A stretch of DNA of 64,000 nt, from NCBI RefSeq assembly GCF_004011695.2, contig NC_082424.1, positions 1,178,001 to 1,242,000 on the forward strand, read 5' to 3'. The DNA is from Ascochyta rabiei (taxonomy: Eukaryota; Ascomycota; Dothideomycetes; Pleosporales; Didymellaceae). A program made the position numbers and the translations under genes. How positions within the stretch are numbered: position 1 is the stretch's first letter; every line of letters begins with the position of its first letter. The notes below the pieces were generated by a model, which did not search any database, was not told where the DNA came from, and saw nothing but the letters and a program-made list of their open reading frames with translations. Positions 45,758-56,570 of this stretch are shown in pieces.

Positions 45758-47334
45758 ATGGCCTCGAACTCAACATCAACGCCTGCCCTGACGAGACTGG
45801 ACCCAAGCAAAGGCCATGCGTTCGAGACGCCCAAAAAGTGCATCAATGACGGCGATGATGTCACGTTCTTCTTGGCATCAAAGGCCTATGCCGACATAAT
45901 GACTTTTATATTCCAACTGAACACGTCTATGATCCCGAGGAAGACCAAGAGTGAAGAGCAGGACACAGAGTCGGTGAAAGAATGGACATTACAGGACCCA
46001 GACGTGTCACACCCACCTGTGGTGCAGAACCTTGCCAAGCTCCTCGAGGCATTGACAGCTATCATCGACGAAGCACCGCCAGACACCGGCCCACGTCGAT
46101 TTGGCAACGTGAGTTTCAGGAAGTGGTATGACATTGTGCGTGAGCGAGCCTCGGATCTCCTCGATCAGTATTTGCCGCCAGAGGTGCTGGCCCACCAGTC
46201 TTCGTCCTCAGCCTCAGCCAAAAACGAGCTGGAAGCCTACTTCATCGGCAGCTTCGGCAGCGCGCAGCGTCTGGATTACGGCACAGGCCACGAACTCAGC
46301 TTCCTCGCATTCCTAGGCAGTCTCTGGAAACTCGGCGCCTTCCCCGCATCCCAAGACGGCGATCAAGAGCGAGGGATAGTGCTCCGTGTAATCGAACCAT
46401 ACCTCGTGCTAATCCGCCGTCTGATACTCACCTACACCCTCGAACCAGCCGGTTCACATGGAGTATGGGGTCTGGACGACCATTCCTTCGTGTCGTATAT
46501 TTTCGGCAGCGCCCAGTTCTCCCCGCCAATCTCGACACCCGCAGACATCGCGACCGAGGGCTCCCTCGCCAACGCACCGAACCCAGCCGATGTCGCCAAG
46601 GCCGCAGCCGTTCAGCGCGAACGAGGGCGGAACATGTACTTCAGTGCCATAGGCTTCATCTACGACGTCAAAAAGGGACCCTTCTGGGAGCACAGTCCGA
46701 TTCTGTACGACGTATCCGGGGTGAAGGCCGGATGGGCCAAGATCAATAAGGTGCGTCCTGAACCCTCACGTCTCCAACCTCTATTTTCTTTTTTTTTCCC
46801 CAGCTAACAAACATCCAGGGTATGATAAAAATGTACCACGCAGAAGTCCTCTCCAAGTTCCCCGTGGTGCAGCACTTCCCCTTTGGCTCGCTCTTCGCCT
46901 GGAGCGCCGATCCAAACGCCCCCGCAATCCAAGCCAGCGTGCACACGTCGTCGCAGCCCAAGGCAGTCACGCCGTCTAACTCGGCGCCCACGGCACGCCA
47001 AACGGGGCCTCCGCCCCCGCCACAGCAGCAACAGCCGCTGAGAGATCCGCTGGCGGAGTCGAGGGAAGGGATTACTCAGATGCAGATGCCGATGACAGCG
47101 GCGCCATGGGCGAGAGTGTCAGGGCCAAATGTACCAGCGGGGCCAAACCAGCCCACGAGAGCGCCATGGGCGGCGAGTACACGGGCACCGCCGCTACCGC
47201 CACCTGGGGCGGGGACGACGAGGATGCTACCTCCCGGTGTAGGGACTGCGGCGCCTTGGGCTGGGTCTGGAACTGGTGCTGGAAGTTTGGGGCAAGGGGG
47301 GGGAGCAGAGCACGAGGGCGCCGTGGGCGGGTAG
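45758..47334 (+). CDS. rrd1: PP2A phosphatase activator (PTPA/RRD-type prolyl isomerase)
   Basis: PTPA proteins activate protein phosphatase 2A catalytic subunits and have peptidyl-prolyl isomerase activity; they act in cytosol and nucleus. Exons 45758-46750 and 46819-47334 give 502 aa. The start at 45758 ([19 protein letters not shown]) fits the family better than the ATG at 45683. Motifs: [81 protein letters not shown] (split by the intron), and [16 protein letters not shown] Pro/Gly-rich tail of about 140 residues follows, a feature of one of the two fungal paralogues. I favour Rrd1 over Rrd2 for that reason, without certainty. Confidence 0.93.
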
Positions 47335-47516
47335 GAGAGAATAGACGGGATTAGCTTCTTGTTGATTTAAAAAATTGTAGAATGAGGATATCAGCATCTG
47401 CACCAGCCGCTTATGAAGAAAGCTCCATGACATTCCCCCAAGCAGACGAACGGACGAGCAAATGCACAAACTCATAAACAAGCCAACGAACAAACAAAAA
47501 TACACCAACAGAGTGC

Positions 47517-49364
47517 TCAAAACCCAAATTCCTCATGCTCCACCTCCTTCCCCTTCAACCAGCCCAGCACCTGCTCCTTGAACCCCTTGCCAGCGCACAA
47601 ATACCACTTCTGCGCACCCACAGCAACCAGGTCCTCCTTGGCCAGTCTGCGCGTCTCAACTCTAGCCCCGAGCTGCTCGATTTTCTTCCTTACATCTGCT
47701 TCCTCGCCCTCGGCACAGCCCGTGACGTACATGGTCGTGGCAGCCGCCAGCCCGTCGTGGCGCGTCAGCGTGTCGACGACGAAGTCGAGATCCGCGGCTC
47801 TGATGGTCCAGATGAAGATGAACTTTTCGGGGTCGAGGTTGAGCGTTGGGAGTTGGCCCAGGAGCGGCGTCAGGCCCACGCCGCTTGCGACGAAGGGGAG
47901 TAGCGCACCGGCGTGGTCTCCGTTTTTTCGCTCGGCTTCGCCTTGTTCGATGACGAAGTCGCCGCCAACGCCAAGGATGGGCAGTTCGAGTTTTGAATCG
48001 GCGGATTGCTTGAAGAGGAAGTCGGTCGCGGTGCCGAGAGAGCGGATCGTCATGTGGAACTCCTGGTTCTCTTCTTGTTTCGGAGAGGGGAATGAGGAGA
48101 TGGTGAAGGTTCGCACGAGGTCGTCATTCAAGCTGCGTGGATCTGAGTTGTCCATGTGCCGGTACCCCTGCTTTAGCTCATCTGCAAAGGATAAGGCCAT
48201 CCATTGGCCTGGTTCGTAGGCGAGGCCGTCGGAGACGGAGAAAGTGAAGCGACCAATGGTGGGAGTAAGAAGCTCTTTCTTGACGAGCTTTGCGGTTTGG
48301 TGGGAGGCGGATGAAAAGAGAGAAGCCTTGTTACCTTCTGAGGCAAGCGTGCGGAGGAGCGGGTTGTATGGACTTGCTCCGTTGGGCTTCCGCTCTCCTC
48401 TGAAGGTGAGCCCCTTGGCTACGAAGCGCGTGTCTGTGAAATTGATTTTTACGGCGAGATTTGCGCCCGGCATCATCTGTGCTGCGTCTTCGCCAACGAG
48501 TATCTCTGCGGTACCTGTGGTGTACAAAACATCCCCTGTTTCGTAGTCGGGGAACGTCATACCGATGAGTGGGTTATGGTACAGGTTTCCGAGAGACTGG
48601 TAGAACCGGTTGCCAGAGTACTCTGGGTATATGATGCAGGTGGGCGAGATGATGCGGACGAAGCCCGGCGGGCCGCCCCGGTGGTTCGTGTCCATGTCTG
48701 AGGCAGTGGCGGACGAGAGGAAGAACATGTCAGCTTTGTCGATGAGGGCTCTGCCTTCAGATCCAAGACTGGGTCCTTCAGACACGAGACTTGGTGTGGC
48801 CATCGCAGGTCTGAATTCGTACTGATTTAGATACTTCGGACAGTTCCCCAGGCTTTCTTCAATCTTGGTGACCAGCTGTACCTGGTTTTGTGTCTTGGGC
48901 GCATCCGCAGGCAGCTCTGCATCGGCTTCGCTCTCGATGTCCACTTCCCTCACCGTCGCAGCGATCATCTTGCCGCCAAGCTTCATTCTCTTTCGCGTGA
49001 CAAGGTCGATTGCCAGCCCGGAAAGCATCTTGCCGCCATCCTTTGGCTGCATTGTCATGTTCTTTGGCGAGCTCCCAAGAAGCGCGTGCACAACTGGATC
49101 ATGCTTGCTGTCGACGAGCGTTCGCGTTCCAACAAAGTTGCCTCCAATGGGCTCGGAGAAGCCAGGGGTCCCACCCCACAGCGCAGTCCAAGGGCGGCCT
49201 TGACCATCGAGCGTTCCAATAGCGAGAAGTGGCGCTCGCTGGAGCATCGAGGAGGCTTGGGGAGTGAGCATGGATGAGGTTGGGTTGTCAATGTCGGGGA
49301 CGTTGAGGAGCTTCTGCATCTTCAACTCCCCATCGCTCCAGCCCATGGCCATGGAGAAGGCCAT
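47517..49364 (-). CDS. Fused FMN-binding split barrel and FAD/NAD oxidoreductase
   Basis: 615 aa in one frame. The N-terminal half resembles a pyridoxamine-phosphate-oxidase-like FMN split barrel (APLLAIGTLDGQGRPWTALWGG, SPTCIIYPEYSGNRFYQSLGN, PLIGMTFPDYETGD). The C-terminal half is a ferredoxin-reductase-type module: FTFSVSDGLAYEPGQWMALSF for FAD, VASGVGLTPLLGQL for the nucleotide, and WYLCAGKGFKEQVLGWLKG. Fungal genomes have such fusions; the substrate is unknown. The start may be further upstream: a 13-nt exon 49475-49463 and a 36-nt intron (49427-49462) would add 25 residues in frame. That intron is unusually short, so I keep the ATG at 49364; the in-frame ATG at 49346 (MGWSDGEL) fits relatives as well. 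Confidence 0.85.
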   Translation of the reverse strand: MAFSMAMGWSDGELKMQKLLNVPDIDNPTSSMLTPQASSMLQRAPLLAIGTLDGQGRPWTALWGGTPGFSEPIGGNFVGTRTLVDSKHDPVVHALLGSSPKNMTMQPKDGGKMLSGLAIDLVTRKRMKLGGKMIAATVREVDIESEADAELPADAPKTQNQVQLVTKIEESLGNCPKYLNQYEFRPAMATPSLVSEGPSLGSEGRALIDKADMFFLSSATASDMDTNHRGGPPGFVRIISPTCIIYPEYSGNRFYQSLGNLYHNPLIGMTFPDYETGDVLYTTGTAEILVGEDAAQMMPGANLAVKINFTDTRFVAKGLTFRGERKPNGASPYNPLLRTLASEGNKASLFSSASHQTAKLVKKELLTPTIGRFTFSVSDGLAYEPGQWMALSFADELKQGYRHMDNSDPRSLNDDLVRTFTISSFPSPKQEENQEFHMTIRSLGTATDFLFKQSADSKLELPILGVGGDFVIEQGEAERKNGDHAGALLPFVASGVGLTPLLGQLPTLNLDPEKFIFIWTIRAADLDFVVDTLTRHDGLAAATTMYVTGCAEGEEADVRKKIEQLGARVETRRLAKEDLVAVGAQKWYLCAGKGFKEQVLGWLKGKEVEHEEFGF

Positions 49365-49830
49365 GATGAAGTTGAGATTGTCTCGGACTGGGCGAGGTGG
49401 TGAGTGGGGGGCTTTGTAGTCCGACTCTGTTGGGAAGTCACCTTCACCTGGTAGCTACTTACTGTCGAATTTCATGCAGACGCTGCCTATTTCACTGGCA
49501 GGTCGAGGCTGTCAAGCTACAAGTCAGCCCAAGTCAGTGTCACACTGGCCCTGGAGGTAGTGCTGACAATGCCAACATGTCGCCATCCGCACAGACTAGC
49601 TCGTGCCGGCCGCGCACAAAGCCACAACAGGACACAGGCGGGCGTGATGATTAGTCGGCGCAACAAGCAGGTCCAGGGTTATGCCAGTGTTTGGGCCAGC
49701 GGGTGCAGAGCTTTGCGTTTACAGGGGTAGCGGGGTAGAGAGTTAGTAAGCAAGGGAAAATCACAACAGTAACAGGAGTGTAAATAGCACTGTAAACACT
49801 GTTTTATTCATGTGCAGACCTGTAAACTAT

Positions 49831-50035
49831 TTAATCCTCATCATCTTCATCACTGTCCTCTAAGGAGGAGGAATCCATAGCAAGCTCTAGAGCCGCTACA
49901 GACTTCTTTACGTCCCGTACGCACTTACAGACCTCTGTAAAAAATGTTAGCAGCCAGTAGATTTCTTTTACAGGCCTGTAACCTACTCTTCTTCTTCCTC
50001 TTCCTCTTCTCCTTCTTCTTCTCCTTCTTGGAGGC

Positions 50036-50070
<35 letters not shown>

Positions 50071-50842
50071 GGGAGGCAGCAGGGGTGGCGGTGGTGCGGC
50101 GGCGCTTCTTGGAGGGGGTGGCAGGGGCAGGGGCAGGGGCAGGGGCAGCAGCAGCGGCAGCGGCAGCGGCAGCGACCTGGCGGCGGGACCTGGAGGGGGT
50201 GGCGATGGCGGGGACGGGGACGACGGGGGCGGGCGTGGCTGTAGCAGGGTCAATAAGGTCTGTATGGGGAATGTGGAGGCTGTAAACTTACGGCGGAAGG
50301 AGCAGCGGGCGCCCTCACTGCCATAGTGGCAGTTGGCGCACGAGTCGAGCAGCTGGCCTGTAACTACCACGCAGGTAGTATACGGGCCAGCTGCTCGCTG
50401 GCAGGAGTCGCATTCGGTGGGGGCGACGCGGCCGACAACCTGCGCGAGCGCAGATTCGAGGTTCTGCTGCCGAACTGCTTACTGTCAGTACAGGGCTCTA
50501 CAGGACACTTACAGGGGGTTACTTACCAGCGAGGTTGAACTTGCTGGGCTCGTAGCCCGCGCGGAACTCCAGCTGGCGCTGGACTGGCCGAGAAGCCAGC
50601 CTTGTGCAGGCCCGCGAGGCGGGCGGCATGGCGAGCAGGGCGGCAGCGAGGGCGGCGGCGGCAGTGGCAGCAGCAGCAGTGGCAGCAGCAGCAGCAGCGG
50701 CGGCGTCAGCGGCGGCGGTGTTGGCGGTGTTGGCAGGGGCGGTGTTGGCGGTGTTGGCGGGGGCGGCGAGGGCAGCGGCGGCGTCGGCGGCGGCGGTGTT
50801 GGCGGGGGCGGCGACGTCGTCGGCGGGGGCGGAGGAGTCCAT
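49831..50842 (-). CDS. Helitron-borne protein with DUF3716-type zinc cluster
   Basis: Four exons with closing phases: 50842-50527, 50474-50292, 50238-49987 and 49934-49831, giving 284 aa. The N-terminus is an Ala/Asn/Thr low-complexity region. Exon 2 holds a cysteine cluster: ECDSCQRAAGPYTTC, then CANCHYGSEGARCSF. This pattern matches DUF3716, a family of unknown function expanded in filamentous fungi. Next come Ala/Pro runs, a basic nuclear-type patch (KKEKKKEKRKRKKK) and an acidic C-terminus (SLEDSDEDDED). Exon 3 could start at the nearer CAG, giving a 32-nt intron; I prefer the 53-nt version with a TTGACC branch site. Being inside the element on the Rep strand, it may be Helitron cargo or an accessory protein. 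Confidence 0.8.
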
Positions 50843-51192
50843 ATTGATGACCTAGAGAGTAGTAAAACGGGGGGAGGGCGGCTGCCTATATAGTATATCG
50901 CAGCCAGCTAGCGGCTGCCAAGACCTGCGATATTTTGGTGTTGTAGCTCACTGTGAATAGTATATTCTGTTTGTCGGGCCAAAACAGTGAATAGGCAGCC
51001 ATTAAATAACGTTATAGGGCCTGTGGCTATACTGTATCTGGATTGTACAGTCACTGTACGTGGCCTGATTGGTGCTGGATACTGGTACGCGGGGGGTTTG
51101 TAAGCTCACGGTGAAGGTCAACCTGCGGGCACAATAGCACCTGTAACAGCAGAATAACTAGGCGGTGACGTACTATTAATAGCCGTTAGCCC

Positions 51193-51285
51193 GATATACT
51201 AGTAGGTTGTAGCAGTGACGTTGACGGGCTGATATACTGGTAGCGGCGACGTTAGCGGGCTGATATACTAGTAGGTTGTGGCTGG
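51193..51285. repeat. Short direct repeats after the Rep-helicase stop
   Basis: GATATACT(A/G)GTAG recurs at 51193, 51231 and 51262, with shared GACGTT(A/G)(A/G)CGGGCT spacers. The copies follow the Rep-helicase stop codon, between the two Helitron genes. They may be part of a 3' UTR or an internal regulatory repeat. Confidence 0.65.
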
Positions 51286-54200
51286 CTACAGGAGCACCTC
51301 TAGGTATACAATATTAGGGACCGTACAGGATGGCTCATCGCTAGTATCAGGTGCTGGCAGCAGGATTAACAGGCCTGCAAGTGTAGTTACACGGGACATA
51401 GCTACGTATAGCTGGCCATGTGTAAACACAGCGTAACGCAGATTAACGCCTACAACAGAGAGTGACTGGCCCTGTGACTTGTTTACAGTGATTGCAAAGG
51501 AGAGGCGAACTAGAAACTGGACCCGGCTGACGATAAACGGGAGCTCTCTACTGGTTGAAGTGAGCCTGATACGTGGCAGCAGGCGGAGCTGGCCTACAAA
51601 CTCGCCAGATAGGATGCGGGCCTGGATACAGCGAGAGGATATCTGTGTAACCGCTAAACGGGTACCGTTGCAGAGCCCCTGGCTTAGGTACAGGTTCCGT
51701 AGAAGCATTATTGGTACGCCTACCTTGAGCAGAAGGCGTGACAGGGGCAGTGACGGGGGCTCAAAGGACTGCAGCAGCTCTACGGGAGGCAGATCCTGTG
51801 TTGTATTGTCCTCAACCTCAGCAGAGTCCACTGCAACCAGCTCTACTAGCTCACCAGGGAAGGCAGCAAGCATTGCGGCGTTGATTACAGCTACTGCGTC
51901 GTTCCGTACGGCCAGTATAGCACGGCCGTTGAGGACCTGATAGTCCGCAGCAGCCTGCTGGAGGAGGTGCGGCGGATAGACGTGATCCAGGAAGCCCTGT
52001 AGGCTGTAGTAGACGGTCATCCAGTCTGGGATGGAGATCAGGCCATCCATCTCACGGGTAGCCAGTCCCCGGCACCAGGCTGCAAAACAGGTGTTGTCAG
52101 CCCCAGATAGCACCCGCATATTCTGACGCAGGTGCAGTACGGTCATGTGCGGCCATATGAGCGTAGACTGCTGCAGGCAGGCGTTAACAATGGCAGGCCG
52201 CTGGCCCCGGCGGACGACGGGTAGGATCTGGGCAAAATCGCCGCTGGCAATTACAGGGAGGCCGCCAAACAGGGCAGGGGAGCTACGGACGTCCTGCAGC
52301 ATACGGTGGACTGCCTCGAAGCAGTAACGGTGCTGCATAGGCACCTCGTCCCAGATAACTAGAGTAGCGGCCTGCAGCAGCCGCCCAAGCTCCGAGCCTG
52401 GAGCAACAGGGCAGATGGAATCGTCGTGGATATCCAACGGGATCCGGAAACGGGAGTGGGCAGTGCGGCCGCCGGGCAGCAGGACAGCAGCTATACCCGA
52501 CGACGCAACGCACAGGACCACCCAGCCTGTAGAGCGATAGTAGGCACATATACAGCGCCAGAGGAACGTCTTGCCTGTGCCTGCTGGGCCCTGTACAAAG
52601 AAGTGGGCAGTGCTGTGGTCAGCCTCAATAGCGGCAGTAACGGCATCAAATACGGCGCGCTGGTCCATATTCAGCCCTGTAACAGTGTCCCAGAAGGCAG
52701 TGTCCTGCCCGTCTGTATCGTAGGCCAGCTCAGCGGCAAGAAGCTGATTCTGCAGCCGTACTCCCCAGTTGAACTGGCACGCAGGGAGTGAGAAATCCGT
52801 AAGACGTTTGCCAGACTCTGCCAGCAGCCCTTCTATCAGATACAGGCCGTAGTCAAGGTACGCGTCTGGATCTGCGGATACTAGCAGGGCAGCAGCAGCC
52901 TCAGGTAAGTCGTCACACAAATCCGCCTGGAAGGCTGCCCAGATAGCAGCTGGATCTGTAACAGGCCCATTTAAGAGAGCAGCAACGAAGAAGTACTGTA
53001 ACGCCTGGCCTGTGGCAAACGTAACGGCGTCCTGGAAGCAGGCTACCCAGTCTCCATCGTGTAGCAGTAACCCGCGGGCAGCTGCGGCGGCCTGGAAAGT
53101 AGGATACTCTGTGCCGCTAAAGGTACGCAGGTCCGCGTAGGACTGTGGACCCCGTACGGTAGTCAAGAGAAGCCGTAGATAGAACCGTTCACCCTGTAGC
53201 GGGCTGCAAAAGTACATGCGGCCAATCGCAGTGCCGCGCTGACGCACGTGCCAGGTCCGTGACGGGAGGTGCCAAACAAACTGGGATGGATAGTCCTGAT
53301 ATAGGACCTCACGGCCATACTCATGGTCAGCGTTGCGCTGGAAGAACGCTGTAAGCGTAGTTACAGATCGCTCCAGGCGGGCTGATAACTCTGCAGTGGT
53401 AGCGTTAGCAGGGAACGTAACTATCTGCTTATTCGGTAGGTGGACCGCTAGGGGCACTACAGTGGGCCGCTCCATATGTACTGGGTACTCAAACAGCCGC
53501 CAAACAGCCTCAGATGGACTGATATATCGCCCGTTTAGATGCTGCTTAACCTTATCTGCTTCTGAGACGTTTAGTACTGCCCTGTCAGTGCCCTTGTAGA
53601 TGTACTTGTGGACGTATTTGATAGCGTGGATAGTGCCGCAAACCTCTACATTGATATGGGCCTAGTACTTACGGAGCAGACCAGGGTTATACGGGACAAC
53701 CCAGCTGTTATTAAGGTGTACAATACGGCCCTTACACTGTACAGCAAGCGTGCGGCCATCATCCCAGCGCTGATACTCAGGGTACCCGTCCTTATGGACC
53801 ACTGTAGATGGGCAGTAACGCTTAGGAAAGTTCTTAGAGCACCGCGGCGGGGCGCTGTCGCGCTGAGGCACCATACACGGGGCCTGCAGATTGTGCTCCC
53901 CACATGGCCCGTGAAGCATGAAGGTCCGTACAACCTCTGTAAGCAGGCCGTCTGGGTCATCCACAGGGGAAGGGATCTCAGCCCGGATAGTGCTATCAAT
54001 TGTTACAGGATCCGTGAACGCCTCGCGGTTGTGTGGGGTCAGGAACAGCAGCAGGTGTATATGGGGCAGGCCCCGTTTCTGGTACTCAATCGTGTACACG
54101 TGGCCCAGATGGGTGCCGAACAGGTTGCTCTTCACATCGGCTACTAGCTTCTGCACCTTCAGATGGAAGGCCCGGCAGATTAGATCAGGCCGATTCAGGC

Positions 54201-55964
54201 CTGTCTCCCCAGGGCGGAGCTCACGGGCAACCTCTGGCCAGTATGGGCTAGCTGTAAAAGTGATAAACAGGGTAGGGCGGCCATATCGACGGACGATAGC
54301 CATAGAGTCCTGATAGCACTGGCTGACAAATCGTGAGCTGCCTAGATAGGACGACGGCAGGACAACGCGGCGTCCAACAGGGCCTGCCTGGGCGTTGTTG
54401 TTGCCCATAACGGCATCAGCAACACCGCTATACAGGTCTGCCCGCAGCTGTGCCTGGTTTGCTCGGATCCAGGCCAGCCGGGCCTGGTCGCAGATAGCCC
54501 AGATATCCACAACGTACTGCTGAAACAGCCTGTAGAAGCGGAACGGATTTGTAGTCTGCCCAGGGCGGGGGTGTAGATAGTATCGATAGTAGGTTTGCTG
54601 GGTCAGCGACGTCTGCAGACGGGATCCGTCCTGGTTACGGAGCGTTAGCCCCGGCCGCCACCCAGAATCCCTGTGGGGAAACATCAGTACGTAGTGTAGC
54701 GGCATGTAAGATGGGTGGGCGGCGCTGATAGTAAACAGGGCGCTAAAGTTACGGGCCGCTAGGACGATGGGACGGGACGTCTCTGCACCTGCTGCGTCAG
54801 GTATTACTAGGCCTAGCTCATCGCTAGTAGGTACGTTCTCCCTGCGGCGGTCCTGCCCAGTCTCTAGGGCTAGTGTAAGCCTGCTGGTTAGTATGACGCG
54901 GGCGTCTGCAGCGCTACTGTTGAGCCGATCCTGGGCCGTGCGGTATATAGATATATATGGGTTATTGATCTCATATAGCATTGCTGTTAGATCTTGGAGA
55001 ATCTGGAGCTGTAAGTGGCTGTTCCGCTGGTGGCGGGCGTTGGCAGCGTACTGTGGGTCGTAAAAGTATAGCTGAGCGTACTGCGGCAGGCTTCCCTTAA
55101 GAACCTCTACAGGGCCGCTGCGGTGGTATAGGGCCCCGTGGATCTGAAACACCTGCACGCCAGGGCCCTGCGCCCCACGGCTGGTAGGTGTACAGTCTAC
55201 CGAGGTAAACGCAAAGGCAGCGTTGTAGGCCCGTAGCTCCTTACGGAAGTGCCGCGCTGCTAGAGTATTCGTGTTGAGTAGCTGATACAGGTACGACGGC
55301 AGCGGTGTGAGGGCTGGCAGGTCGACCTCGCTGTCCAGGCAGCAGAGAGTAAATCGCGGGTCTGTTACAGAGGTAGTGCTCTTCCGCTCATCTATCCAGT
55401 GTAAGGCGCCGCAGGCTGAACAGGGCACCTGTATGCTGCCAATATCGTAGTATACACCATCAGGACGACGTCGCAGGAGCGGGGTAGTGTCCTGTTGGAG
55501 CCCTACAAGGACTGTCTCGGGCAGGTTGTTAAACGGGTTATCACTATACTGGGAGCTAGGGGCAGCAGCTGGAGCAGCAGCAGCCGGGTTATTAGGAGTA
55601 TTACTGGCACTGCCCTCACGGCGTGAGGCCTGTTCAGGGGCGCTAGCACTGGGCGCTGGCTGGGAGGCAGTTAGGCGGTCCCTCTGGGGGCTTGATGGAC
55701 GTGGAGGTGTAGAGAGACGGCGTCGCCGGCGGCCTGCACGGGACGTCTACTGACTGTAAGCGTAATCAGAGAGAGGGGGAGGTAGTAGTTACAGCACTGC
55801 AGTTGCTACATGGCTGGTAGACGCCCCCTATCCAGTTGCGGCGGAAGTTAGCAGATGGGAGATAGGTCCTACAGCTGCTGCAAAATACTTGGGATGATGG
55901 CTGGCTGACGGCTAGGGAAAAGACTGGAGGGGGGGGGGGCTAGAACACGCCGTGGACGGGCCAT
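51286..55964 (-). pseudogene. Helitron Rep-helicase, nearly intact (one stop, one homopolymer shift)
   Basis: The rolling-circle transposase of the element. The main frame 55746-51286 is open except for TAG at 53662-53664. Order: a Helitron N-terminal Cys pair (VPCSACGALHW); the HUH nuclease with LPHIHLLLF near 54060; the two-tyrosine motif YVHKYIYKG near 53610, just after the TAG; then a Pif1-type helicase with Walker A GPAGTGKT near 52580, Walker B VIWDEVPM, and HGQLYVAMSRVT near the end. Upstream, an exon 55964-55793 joined by a 46-bp intron encodes a CxxC...CxxC zinc knuckle (FCSSC...PCSNC). Its ATG is off by one frame at an 11-base C run (plus-strand G at 55929-55939). TAG would be CAG before one C-to-T change. 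The element may be only just inactive. Confidence 0.92.
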
Positions 55965-56570
55965 ACGAACCTGTAGCGAGCCTGTACAGGACCTGTAAAG
56001 CTTTTTACAGGAGTTTACAGGAGCAGATTACCGGAACAATATAGGGCCGCTACGGGCGGTGTAGGACGTCAGTATAGCTGAGAGTTGACGCTAGAGGGTG
56101 CACGGCCAGAAAACGACAACTTTACACGTCTGCTGCGCCCGCTACAGGGCTGATTAATTTGTCTCAAGCAGATAGGCAGGTAGCGGCGAGTTTTACCAGC
56201 TATCTGGCACTTATTTCAGGGCTTACAGGGGCTTTGTTGGGGAGATCACTTTAACCTGTTTATATATAAGATGTGGACGAGAAGACGCGAGGCAGCTAGC
56301 GCGCGGATCGACCCACAGAAGCGCGCAGAGGTGAACGACGAGTTGGGGGCTTGCTCAGACGCCGAGAATGGTACATCTCTGATCTGCGAATTATGACGCA
56401 GGGGTTTCAGAGTTGTCTACGGACTCACGAAGTAAGTCGCTGTTGTGCACCGCCGCAGTCAGGAGACAGTGAGCCGCACATGACTACGACTACCTGACGC
56501 TTGGCATCCCTCGAGGTAGGAATTGCACGACCGACGACGCTCCACTCCTCCTCCAACGACCCTGCCCAAC
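55965..56570. other. Helitron 5' region and promoter of the next gene
   Basis: Up to about 56245 this is Helitron DNA with repeated TTACAGG/CCTGTAAA words. Beyond that it is the flank and probable promoter of the MARVEL-like gene at 56571. No other gene is seen. Confidence 0.6.

Larger units (their letters stand above)
49596..56245 (-). mobile_element. Helitron rolling-circle transposon (about 6.6 kb)
   Basis: Identified by its Rep-helicase gene (51286-55964) and a second gene on the same strand (49831-50842). The DNA is unlike its flanks: CTGTAA/TTACAG words recur throughout and the GC content is high. Candidate 5' end: TCTCCCCAAC at 56245, reading leftwards and preceded by A, as expected for A/T insertion. 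Candidate 3' ends: CTAG at 49596-49599, followed by T and preceded by a weak GTGC...GCAC hairpin; or CTAA at 49651-49654, also followed by T. Existence is certain; the ends are provisional. It sits between the oxidoreductase and the MARVEL-like gene without breaking either. Confidence 0.85.

Noticed and set aside
49831..50370. Unspliced 179-codon frame with long Pro and Arg runs
   Set aside because: Splicing at 50292/50238 and 49987/49934 gives a better protein with the zinc cluster, basic patch and acidic tail. The Pro/Arg runs are the wrong frame of an Ala-coding repeat.
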